Shown here: piece by piece, positions 6,803 through 14,873 of the stretch
How positions within the stretch are numbered: position 1 is the first letter of the stretch
Layout: the number at the start of each line of letters is the position of its first letter
Translations under genes and position numbers: made by a program
NCBI GenBank assembly: GCA_946482165.1
Contig: CAMLQS010000056.1
Coordinates: 1-19,237, forward strand
Source: an uncultured Verrucomicrobiota bacterium
GTDB taxonomy: Bacteria > Verrucomicrobiota > Verrucomicrobiae > Opitutales > Opitutaceae
Direction of reading: 5' to 3'
DNA: 19,237 nt
Notes under the pieces: model-generated
What the model was told of the DNA's origin: nothing
Databases searched by the model: none
The model's input: only the letters and a program-made list of their open reading frames with translations

Positions 6803-8887
6803 TCAGTTCGTGATGACGTCGACCTCGGCGTAGCCGATCTCGTTGTTGCCGTCGGTGTTTCGCAGGGCCTGCAGCTTGATGTAGCGGCCTTTCACCGGAG
6901 CGAAGGTCTTGGTCTGCCAGACGCGGTTGTTTTTGATGTTCGAGAACTCGCCCTTGTCGGCCAGCGTCCAGGTGGCGTTGTCGGCGGAGACATGGAAGGC
7001 GTATTCCGCGATGATGCCGGGGCCCCAGTGGCCCTGGTCGGGATGGTATTTGAAGCCGGTCAGGGTCCGCTCGCTTCCGAGGTCGATGACGAGATCGATA
7101 GGCAGGGTCTTTTCGCGGCTCTGCTTCCACGAGGTGGCGGGATTGCCGTCCAGAAGGGCGTAAGGCGCGTCGCCATCCGCGCCGACGATTTTCCAGTCCT
7201 TGCGGCAGACGTCGAATTTCTCCTGCGCAACCGGGCTGGCTTTGCCCGCGGAGGGATCGACGGCGATCGCGCGGACCTCGACCTTTCCGTCGCCTGTCGC
7301 CACGGGGCCGGTGAAGCGCGCGGACTCGGTCGTCGGCGTGGAGCCGTCGATCGTGTAATAGAACAGCGGTCCGACATCGCCGGACGAAATCGAGACCTCT
7401 CCCTGGCGGTTGCGGGTGATGCCGGGCGCGTCGAGAATCAACGGCGCGTTATAGAGCCCGACCGCGGAGATCACCGGGTTGCTGCGCGAATCGTTGATGG
7501 TGAAACGAACCTGGCTCGCGTTGACCGCGGGAAAGCGGAGGATGCGCTTGTAGCCGATGGTGCTGCCGTGGCCCACCTCCTTCCAGCTTCCATCCACCAA
7601 GGCCTCGACCTTGAAGCCCTTCACGCGCTGTCCGAGCCGGATGTATTCCTGCACGAGGAAGCGGTTGAACACGGTGGGCTTTCCCAGGTCGATGGTGAGC
7701 GAGGCGGACTTAACCCCGTCGTCCGTGGCCCAGTAACTGTTCTTGTCGTCGTCCACGGCGTTTTGCGGACCGAACTTCGATGCGCCGCCGCGCGTGTTGG
7801 AAGCCTCCGCCTTGGCGTCCTTCGCGAGGTTGTGGGCGAAGGTCTGCTTGACCACCTTGGCCGTCTCCACGGCGTGCCGCACGTCGGTGGGATGGATCCT
7901 GCCGTCGGGCATGATCGGGAAGTTGAGCAGGAAGGTGCCGTTGCGGCCGATGGAGTTGTAGTAGGTGTCCAACAACTGCGGCACGGTCTTCACCTTGTCG
8001 TCCTCGTTGGGGTGATAGAACCACTCGGGACGGATGGAGGTGTTGACCTCGGCGGGCACCCAAGAGTCGCCGCCTTCGAGTCCAAAATGGAGCATGGGCC
8101 ACGTCACTTCGCCGGTCGCGTTGAGCGTGCTCCAGTTGGTCTCGCCGACGTAGCCCGACTCGGTGCCGACCCAGCGCAGGTCGCCGCGGTCGCCGCCGTC
8201 GTTCCAGATGACGATCTCGGGCTGGAGCTTTCGCACCAGCGCGTAGGTGTTTGGCCAATCGTAGTAGGTCTTGGGGTCGATCTTTCGGTTCTCCCGCGCG
8301 CCGCCGTAGTAGCCGGTGCCGCCGTTGGCGCCGTCGAACCAGGCCTCGAACACGGGACCGTAGTTGGTGAGGAGCTCCGTCAGCTGATCGCGGAAATAGG
8401 TGATGTATTCCGGCTTTCCGTAGTCCGCGCGGTTGCGGTCCCACGGCGAGAGATAGACGCCGAACTTGAGGCCGTATTCCTTGCAGGCCTCGGCCACGTC
8501 GCGCACGACGTCGCCCCGGCCGTTTTTCCACGGAGCGTTCTTCACCGAATATTCGGTATATTTGGAGGGCCAGAGGCAAAAGCCGCTGTGGTGCTTGGCC
8601 GTGATGATGACGCCGGTCATCCCGGATTCTTTGCAGACGCGAACCCATTCGCGGGCGTCGAGTTTCGTCGGGTTGAAGAGGTTGATGTCCTCGTCGCCAT
8701 ATCCCCACGATTGGTCGGTATAGGTGTTCAGGCCGAAGTGGATGAAGGCGTAATACTCCATCTCATGCCACCGCATCTGATTTTCGGAGGGGACGGGACC
8801 GAAGGGCGCGGGGTCCGTGACTTGCGCGTGGCAAACGCTGAGCGAGGAAACGGAAAGGAGGACGCTGGCGAGAAGGGTTTTGGTCAT
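6803..8887 (-). CDS. GH29 alpha-L-fucosidase with two F5/8C (CBM32-like) domains
   Basis: This 694-residue exo-enzyme should release alpha-linked L-fucose by a retaining mechanism. The GH29 barrel spans about 30-345: FIHFGLNTYT near the start, ITAKHHSGF with the conserved His pair at 99-100, and nucleophile D185 in EAWFDGANGG. Next come an F5/8C domain (about 355-478, KAEASNTRGG to SAVGLYN), a short chitobiase-C-like beta domain (483-558, YTIDGSTPTTES) and a second F5/8C domain (562-692, LLDGNPATSWKQ to GYAEVDV). The ATG at 8887 is chosen because MTKTLLASVLLSVSSLSVCHAQ is a good signal peptide; a TTG at 8917 would only add ten residues before it. The F5/8C domains probably hold the enzyme on its polysaccharide. 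It follows the second GH2 gene by 72 nt. The acid/base residue cannot be assigned by eye, as it varies among GH29 members. Confidence 0.93.
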   Translation of the reverse strand: MTKTLLASVLLSVSSLSVCHAQVTDPAPFGPVPSENQMRWHEMEYYAFIHFGLNTYTDQSWGYGDEDINLFNPTKLDAREWVRVCKESGMTGVIITAKHHSGFCLWPSKYTEYSVKNAPWKNGRGDVVRDVAEACKEYGLKFGVYLSPWDRNRADYGKPEYITYFRDQLTELLTNYGPVFEAWFDGANGGTGYYGGARENRKIDPKTYYDWPNTYALVRKLQPEIVIWNDGGDRGDLRWVGTESGYVGETNWSTLNATGEVTWPMLHFGLEGGDSWVPAEVNTSIRPEWFYHPNEDDKVKTVPQLLDTYYNSIGRNGTFLLNFPIMPDGRIHPTDVRHAVETAKVVKQTFAHNLAKDAKAEASNTRGGASKFGPQNAVDDDKNSYWATDDGVKSASLTIDLGKPTVFNRFLVQEYIRLGQRVKGFKVEALVDGSWKEVGHGSTIGYKRILRFPAVNASQVRFTINDSRSNPVISAVGLYNAPLILDAPGITRNRQGEVSISSGDVGPLFYYTIDGSTPTTESARFTGPVATGDGKVEVRAIAVDPSAGKASPVAQEKFDVCRKDWKIVGADGDAPYALLDGNPATSWKQSREKTLPIDLVIDLGSERTLTGFKYHPDQGHWGPGIIAEYAFHVSADNATWTLADKGEFSNIKNNRVWQTKTFAPVKGRYIKLQALRNTDGNNEIGYAEVDVITN

Positions 8888-8959
8888 GGTGGGAATGGGA
8901 AAGGGTGACTTAAGCAAGGAGCGGTCGGCGCTTCGGGATACTCCGGTATTATTTGATCG

Positions 8960-11866
8960 TCAGGGGCGGCCGGACTCGAAGTTCACCCGAATCGAGGCGC
9001 GTAGACCGTTGTCGTCCGTGACGGTGAGAACGGCCGGGCCGGAGGCGCCGGGCTTGCTGCGCAAAGCGGCGACGGCCTGCCCGTGGAACAGCGGGTGCGT
9101 CTCGTCCGTCAGCGTGTCCAAGCCCATCTGGTCTCCGTTGGCCACGCCCATGAAAACCGCCGCGCCTTCGGTCTCGAAGCGCAGATTGTTCATCGCGAGC
9201 GGGCAGAGGTTCCCCTTCGCGTCGAGCAGGCGCACCGTAACGTAGCAGAGATCCATGCCATCGGCGGCGAGTTTTGCGCGGTCGGCCTTGAGTTCCAGCG
9301 CGGCGGGCCCGGAGGCGGTGCGCACGACGGATTCGCCGATCTTTTTCCCGTTCTTGTAAGCGACGGCCTTCAACTCGCCGGGCTCGTAAGGAATATCCAT
9401 AAACCGGATACGGTAGGCGTCCACGATATCGAAGTAGGGGTCTTGCGCGCGGACCTCGGCATCGTAAACCCCGAATTCGCGAATGCTGGCCCAGCGCCCT
9501 TGGGTGGAACCGAGGACGCGCACCTTCAGCTGGCGGGCTTGCGTCGCCGGCAGCGTGATCGTCGTCGCGGAGCCGATATGGGCGACTTGGCCGGAGATCG
9601 TTTCCCAACGCGTGCCATCGGCGGAGGCGAGCAACTCGAAAGGGTAATCGGCACCGTCGTTTTCCCAGTTGATGTGGATACGGGAGAAGGCGCGCTCGCG
9701 TCCGAGATCGACCTGCAGTTCCTGCGGAAAACCGCCGGTGGCGGCGCACCAGCGGGTCTCGGGGTTGCCATCGACGGCCTTGTTGGCCGAGCGGTCGGCG
9801 AGGATGTTGCCCCCCTCGTTCTGGACGACTTCAGAGCTGGTGGCCTTGGCGTTGCGCCCGAAGGCGAGGTTCGCCGCCTCGATTTTATCCGGATCGAGCT
9901 TGGTTTTGCGGCCGAGACTGCGGCCGTTGAGGAAGAGTTCGGCCTCGTCGCCATCGGTGTAAACGATGACCGGCACGCGGTCGCCGGCGGACCAGTTCCA
10001 GTGCGGAGTCAGGTGGACGGTGGAAACGTCTTTCCGCCACTGGCTGCGGTAGAGATAGAAGGCGTCCTTGGGCAGGCCGGCGAGGTCGATGATGCCAAAG
10101 AAACTGGTATGGGCCGAGGCGCTCAGCTCGGGCGCGCCTTGGCCGCGGGCCGGAGTGGGCTCGCCGAGATAATCGAAACCGGTCCAGGCGAAAATGCCGC
10201 AGAGGAAGGTGTCTTTGCGCATCCGTTCGAATTCATATTCGGGGATGTCGGACCAAGGCGCGGCGGTGAGGCCGTAATTGTTTTGATAAGGGCCGGGGCC
10301 GTAGTCGGTCTTGGAGGCCGGCGTCTTCAGGGCGTAGTAGCCGCGGGTGCCGAAGGCGGAGGCCGTCTCGGTGTAGATGATGGGCTTTTCCGGGTAGTTT
10401 TGGCGGAAGTTCGCGTAGGTGCGCGCATAGTTCCAGCCCGACGCGTCCACCGCCTCGAAGATGTGTTTTTCGCGGTTGGCGCTGTCGGGCAGGTGGGAGA
10501 CGACAAGCGTCGGACGGGAGGGGTCGTGTTGCTTGACGAACTCCACCACGCGGGCGACGTGTTGGGCGGACTTGCCGTCGGCATTGCCCAGAATGGCCCA
10601 GTCTTCGTTGGAGATCGACCAGATGACGGCGGAGGGGTGGTTGCGGTCGCGCCGGACGAAGTTGCGCACTTCGCGCTCGGCGTGGCGCTCCACGAATTCG
10701 GCGGATTTGACGCGGACGCCGGCGGTGCCGTCCCACTTGTCGAAGAGTTCGTTGATGACGACGATGCCGAGTCGGTCGCATATTTCCAGGACCTCGGGGG
10801 CCTCCGCGTTGTGCGAGGTGCGAAGAGCGTTGAGGCCCATATCGCGCAGAATCTCCAGCTTGCGCTCCATCGCCCTCGGGTAAAAGGCCGCGCCGAGCAT
10901 GCCGTGGGTGTGGTGCTCGTTGACTCCCTTCAGATCGACCCGGCGTCCGTTCAGGTGAAAGCCGTCGTCGGCCGTCCATTTGAAGATGCGGATGCCGAAG
11001 GTCGTGTCCTTGGCGTCCACCTCCCGTCCGCCGACAGACACGCGGGTCCGGGCGACGTAGAGATGGGGATGATCGATGTCCCAGCGGAGGGGCTTCGCCA
11101 CTTGGAACTCAAAGGGAACCGAGGCGGTGCCGACGTCGGCGGCCAGAGATTTGGACTGGGTGGCGACAACCTTGCCGTCCGGCGCGAGGATCTCGGCGAC
11201 GACGTCCACCGGCTGGCCGCCGCCCGACTGGTTGGCGATCTCCACCTCGACGCGGACGCTCGCCTCCGCATCGGCGACGGCGGGCGTGGTCACATAGACG
11301 CCCCAGACCGGGATATGCACCGGCTCGGCCAGGCGCATCGTGATTTTGCGGTAGATGCCCCCACCCGGATACCAGCGGGATTGGTGAACCCGCGTGTCGG
11401 CGTGAACGGCGAGGACGTTTTCCCCGCCGAAATTCGCGGCCTCGGTGGCGTCGATCCAGAACGAGTTGTAGCCGTAGGTCCAGGAGCCGACCTTTTGGCC
11501 GTTGAGGTAGATGACCGGGCTGGCCATGACGCCGTCGAAGACGAATTGGAGGCGTTTGCCTGCGGCTTCGGCGGGCAACGTGAAACGCTTTCGATACCAG
11601 CCCTCGCCCCACCACGGCAGCTTCGCGGTGTCCGAGTGACCGTTCGGATCGAAGGGACCCGAGATTGCCCAGTCGTGCGGCAGATCGACGCGCGACCAGG
11701 AGGAGTCGTCAAAGACCGGATCCTTCGCCGAGGCGTGGTCGCCTTTGGCGAAGCGCCAGTCGAAATTGATCGGATCGACCGTGGTCCGCGCCGCTTGGTC
11801 GCCGGCGGTCCCGACGCACGCGCAACAGGCCGCGAGCAACGCCGCGGACAACAGCCGCCAGTCCAT
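8960..11866 (-). CDS. GH2 beta-galactosidase-like enzyme with F5/8C domain nested in a C-terminal domain
   Basis: This 968-residue GH2 enzyme has the sugar-binding domain (about 31-185, with DLPHDWAISGPFD and GWYRKRF), an Ig-like domain (185-295) and the TIM barrel (300-610). Acid/base E421 lies in WSISNED and nucleophile E500 in IIYTETAS; GIFAWTGFDYLGEP is typical of the DUF4982-containing GH2 group. That C-terminal domain (from about 628) is interrupted after LFLNGRSLGR by an F5/8C domain (about 668-803) and resumes at IPYEPGELKAVAYKNG; an Ig-like domain (about 852-968) ends the protein. The ATG at 11866 has GAGGGAG 9 nt upstream. An ATG at 11905 is also in frame and overlaps the previous stop as ATGA, but lacks such a site. 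LLAAC at 10-14 could be a lipobox, making this a lipoprotein. GH2 specificity (galactose, glucuronic acid, mannose, arabinose) is not certain. Confidence 0.93.
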   Translation of the reverse strand: MDWRLLSAALLAACCACVGTAGDQAARTTVDPINFDWRFAKGDHASAKDPVFDDSSWSRVDLPHDWAISGPFDPNGHSDTAKLPWWGEGWYRKRFTLPAEAAGKRLQFVFDGVMASPVIYLNGQKVGSWTYGYNSFWIDATEAANFGGENVLAVHADTRVHQSRWYPGGGIYRKITMRLAEPVHIPVWGVYVTTPAVADAEASVRVEVEIANQSGGGQPVDVVAEILAPDGKVVATQSKSLAADVGTASVPFEFQVAKPLRWDIDHPHLYVARTRVSVGGREVDAKDTTFGIRIFKWTADDGFHLNGRRVDLKGVNEHHTHGMLGAAFYPRAMERKLEILRDMGLNALRTSHNAEAPEVLEICDRLGIVVINELFDKWDGTAGVRVKSAEFVERHAEREVRNFVRRDRNHPSAVIWSISNEDWAILGNADGKSAQHVARVVEFVKQHDPSRPTLVVSHLPDSANREKHIFEAVDASGWNYARTYANFRQNYPEKPIIYTETASAFGTRGYYALKTPASKTDYGPGPYQNNYGLTAAPWSDIPEYEFERMRKDTFLCGIFAWTGFDYLGEPTPARGQGAPELSASAHTSFFGIIDLAGLPKDAFYLYRSQWRKDVSTVHLTPHWNWSAGDRVPVIVYTDGDEAELFLNGRSLGRKTKLDPDKIEAANLAFGRNAKATSSEVVQNEGGNILADRSANKAVDGNPETRWCAATGGFPQELQVDLGRERAFSRIHINWENDGADYPFELLASADGTRWETISGQVAHIGSATTITLPATQARQLKVRVLGSTQGRWASIREFGVYDAEVRAQDPYFDIVDAYRIRFMDIPYEPGELKAVAYKNGKKIGESVVRTASGPAALELKADRAKLAADGMDLCYVTVRLLDAKGNLCPLAMNNLRFETEGAAVFMGVANGDQMGLDTLTDETHPLFHGQAVAALRSKPGASGPAVLTVTDDNGLRASIRVNFESGRP

Positions 11867-11875
11867 TCGGCATAT

Positions 11876-11882
11876 CTCCCTC
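11876..11882 (-). promoter_or_regulatory. Shine-Dalgarno site of the second GH2 gene
   Basis: On the minus strand GAGGGAG stands 9 nt before the ATG at 11866, the clearest Shine-Dalgarno match before any start in the window. It favours the start at 11866 over the upstream in-frame ATG at 11905. Confidence 0.6.
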
Positions 11883-11901
11883 AATCTAAAGATACCGGGC
11901 T

Positions 11902-14784
11902 TCATTTGGTTTGAACCGCGATCATGGCCGCCTGCAGTCCGTCGGCCTCCGCCTTTAGCGTGATTTTTCCGGATTCGGCCGTCGGCCGAAGGATGGCCAG
12001 ACAGCGCCCTTGATAGGTTTTGCGCAGCGGCGCGCGGAAGCTCACCGCATCGTCGGGCGCGGTGGTGCCGGTGGCGGCGAGTTCACCTGCGCCGCTCACA
12101 CTGAAACCCACCGGGACCTGCGCGTCGGGGACCACCCTGCCCTCCTGGTCCACGACTTCGACCGTGACGTAGGAGAGGTCGTTGCGGTCGGCGCGGATCT
12201 TCGAGCGGTCGGCGGTGAGACGGAGGGCCGCCGGAGCGCCGGTGGTGCGGAACACCACCTCGCCCGCGGGTTTTCCGTCCACGAGGCCGATGGCGCGCAG
12301 TTCGCCGGGCGCGTAGGGAACATCGAATACGACGGTCAGCTTGGTGTCGCCCGACACCGGCTTTTCGGCGAGCGTCTTTCCGTTCAGTTCCAAGCGAACG
12401 CGGTCGCAACGCGAATAGACGACCACCTGCATCGCGCGGCCTTCGTGGCCCGCCCAATTCCAGCTCCGGACTTCGCTCGGCCATCCCCAGCCGCTGACGC
12501 GTTCGACGACGCCCTCCGGCAACGGCACGCGCACGGCCATCTCGACCGGGCTCCGGCGCCAGACGACGTCGCGATAGTAGGACTGCGGCTTCTTGAAACC
12601 GCACACGTCGATGTCGCCGCACCAGGCGTTATACCACGGCCAGGGCATGAGGAAGCTCTCGGGCGCGGTGCTCGGAACGGCTTGGCCGATACCCGACTCG
12701 CCGAAGTAGTCCATGGCCGTCCACACGAAGTCGCCGATGACGTAGGGGTGCTTCTCCACGAGCGACCAGTAGTCGTAGAAGCCGCGTGGATAGGACTCCG
12801 TGCCGAGAATCACGCGCTGCGGATTCCGCGCGTGGTCGCTCTCGTATTTCTCGGGGAGGTAGTTGTAGCCGCCGACGTCGAGGTGACGGAAGGCGATGTC
12901 GGAGCGCGTGTCCCAATTGCGGATGACCTCGCCCCAGTCCGAGCAGATCGCCTGATTGATCGGGCGCGTGGGATCATCCCGGAGCACGGATTCGCGCAGC
13001 ATCTTCGCCGTGGACTCGGCGCGGAATTGATCGGGGATTTCATTCCCGATAGACCACATCACCACGGACGGATGGTTGCGGTCGCGCCGGACCATCGAGG
13101 CGATGTCGCGCTCCGCCCACTCCTTGAAATACACGCTGTAATCCTGCCCGTTTTTCCCGACCGTCCAGCAGTCGAAGGCCTCGTCCACGACGAGCACGCC
13201 CAGCCGGTCGCAGGCGTCGAGAAACGCGGGCGACGGCGGATTATGCGCGGTGCGGATGGCGTTGAACCCGTTCGCCTTCATCAACTCCACGCGACGCTCC
13301 TCGGCGCGGTCGATCGCGACGGAGCCCAAGGGACCGTTGTCGTGATGCAGGTTGCCGCCCTTGAGCTTGATCGTCTGGCCGTTGAGGCGAAAGCCGTTCA
13401 CGGCATCCACCTCGATCTTCCGAATGCCAAATCGAATGGAGGTCCGGTCGAGCATTTTTCCGGCAGCCACGATTCCGATCTCCGCCGCATATAGTTCCGG
13501 CGAATCCAACGACCACAACTTCGGCGAACGCACTTGGAGCAACTGCTCCACCGCGCGGGTTTCCTTGGCGGACAGACGCACGTTCATCGCGCTCGCCTGG
13601 ACGGGTTCGCCGTTGGAATTCAGCACACGCGCGTGGACGACCACATCGGTATCGGCGTCCGTGTCGTTGCGGACTTCGCTCGTGATTTTCACGACGGCCT
13701 TCTCTTTTGAAACCTCGGGGGTGGTCACAAACACGCCCCAAGTCGGCACGTGAATCGAGTCGGTGACGGTCAGCCACGTGTGGCGATAGATGCCCGAGCC
13801 GGAATACCAGCGGCTGTTTTTCCCTTCGTTGCGAACGCGGACCGCGATGACGTTTTCCTGACCGGCCGGTTTGAGGTGAGGCGTCAGGTCGAATTCGAAA
13901 CCCGTGTAGCCGTGAGGATGATTGCCGAGGTGCCGACCGTTGATCCAGAAATCGGCGTTCATGTAAACGCCGTCGAAGCGCACGGCCACGCGTTTGCCCT
14001 GCTCCGCCAGAGGCAGTTCGAAATGCTTTCGATACCAACCCGTGCCACCGACGACATGTCCGGTATAGCCGCCGCTTTCGCTCAGGCCCGGATCGAAGGG
14101 GCCGACCCGGATCGTCTTCATCGCGGCCTGGGTGATGCCGCCGCCGCTTTGATCGAACACGCGCACCGCGAGCACATCCGTGCCGTCGCCGCGCACCAGC
14201 GAAGCGGGCACGCGATACCGCCGATGCACACTCCACGCGCTGCGGAAGTCTGGCGGAAACGAGCCGGTGCCGCCGATGCGCTTGCCGTTCAGAAACGTCT
14301 CGTCCACATCGTCGATGCAGCCGAGCAGGAGATCGAAGTCCCCGCCCTTGCAATCGGCGGGAATGGCGATGCTGCGGCGGAACCAGCCATACACATTGTC
14401 TTCACTATGGTTCGAGTGACGCTCCCAGCTGTCCGGCAAGGCGACGCTCTGCCAGGCGCCGTCGTCCAACTCGCGAGCCTTCCAGGCCGGGTCGTCGCCT
14501 TTTTGAAAACGCCATTGTCCCGCCGGGACCGGCAGCTCGGGAACCGGCGATTTCTCCAGCGTAGGCAAATCTTCGATACTCCAGTCGTGCGGGACATCGA
14601 GCGCCCGCCACGTCGAGTCGTCGAAACCGGGCGCTTCCGCGCCGGGGGCGTCCGCACGCAGGAAACGCCAGCCGGAGTCGAAGGAACGGTCGCGGGAGTC
14701 CGGAGCCGCGTGCGCCAAACCGATGTTTAAAACCACGGCAACGGTGGCGAACAGCCCAAGGGTCGCGATACGGGAGAGTTTCAT
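11902..14784 (-). CDS. GH2 beta-galactosidase-like enzyme with extra jelly-roll nested in N-terminal domain
   Basis: This 960-residue protein is a GH2 enzyme expected to remove beta-linked sugars, probably galactose. The ATG at 14784 gives a good signal peptide (MKLSRIATLGLFATVAVVLN, then LAHAAP); an ATG at 14877 overlaps the GH5 stop but adds 31 residues with no leader character. The sugar-binding domain starts at about 35 (FDSGWRFL, VPHDWSIED) but is interrupted at about 73-228 by a second jelly-roll (KGDDPAWKARELDDGAW, CIDDVDETFLNGKRIG, TDVLAVRVFDQSGGG); the original domain then resumes at GPFDPGLSES and GWYRKHFELP. The barrel spans about 460-745 with acid/base E582 in WSIGNEI and nucleophile E663 in ILGTESYP. 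DFVWTAMDYFGESG marks the DUF4982-type group. The C-terminus (about 785-960) carries an uninterrupted DUF4982-like domain and an Ig-like domain. It lies 89 nt after the GH5 gene. Confidence 0.93.
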   Translation of the reverse strand: MKLSRIATLGLFATVAVVLNIGLAHAAPDSRDRSFDSGWRFLRADAPGAEAPGFDDSTWRALDVPHDWSIEDLPTLEKSPVPELPVPAGQWRFQKGDDPAWKARELDDGAWQSVALPDSWERHSNHSEDNVYGWFRRSIAIPADCKGGDFDLLLGCIDDVDETFLNGKRIGGTGSFPPDFRSAWSVHRRYRVPASLVRGDGTDVLAVRVFDQSGGGITQAAMKTIRVGPFDPGLSESGGYTGHVVGGTGWYRKHFELPLAEQGKRVAVRFDGVYMNADFWINGRHLGNHPHGYTGFEFDLTPHLKPAGQENVIAVRVRNEGKNSRWYSGSGIYRHTWLTVTDSIHVPTWGVFVTTPEVSKEKAVVKITSEVRNDTDADTDVVVHARVLNSNGEPVQASAMNVRLSAKETRAVEQLLQVRSPKLWSLDSPELYAAEIGIVAAGKMLDRTSIRFGIRKIEVDAVNGFRLNGQTIKLKGGNLHHDNGPLGSVAIDRAEERRVELMKANGFNAIRTAHNPPSPAFLDACDRLGVLVVDEAFDCWTVGKNGQDYSVYFKEWAERDIASMVRRDRNHPSVVMWSIGNEIPDQFRAESTAKMLRESVLRDDPTRPINQAICSDWGEVIRNWDTRSDIAFRHLDVGGYNYLPEKYESDHARNPQRVILGTESYPRGFYDYWSLVEKHPYVIGDFVWTAMDYFGESGIGQAVPSTAPESFLMPWPWYNAWCGDIDVCGFKKPQSYYRDVVWRRSPVEMAVRVPLPEGVVERVSGWGWPSEVRSWNWAGHEGRAMQVVVYSRCDRVRLELNGKTLAEKPVSGDTKLTVVFDVPYAPGELRAIGLVDGKPAGEVVFRTTGAPAALRLTADRSKIRADRNDLSYVTVEVVDQEGRVVPDAQVPVGFSVSGAGELAATGTTAPDDAVSFRAPLRKTYQGRCLAILRPTAESGKITLKAEADGLQAAMIAVQTK

Positions 14785-14814
14785 TTGAAATAGCTTGGAA
14801 TTTTGGGCCGGGAA

Positions 14815-14826
14815 TCGAGCGCTCGA
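14815..14826. repeat. 12-bp perfect palindrome upstream of the first GH2 gene
   Basis: TCGAGCGCTCGA reads the same on both strands and ends 30 nt before the GH2 start at 14784, inside the 89-nt gap after the GH5 gene. It could be an operator half-site pair or chance in GC-rich DNA; no second copy was noticed in the window. Confidence 0.3.
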
Positions 14827-14873
14827 GGAGTCGGGGCAAATCGCCAGGGGTTCCCTGCGCCAGACCTCGGTGT

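Noticed and set aside
9083..11914. A 943-codon open frame on the plus strand across the second GH2 gene
   Set aside because: It is antisense to a gene with clear catalytic motifs, is rich in Arg, Gly, Val and Ala with no recognisable domain, and is the expected by-product of GC-biased third codon positions on the other strand.
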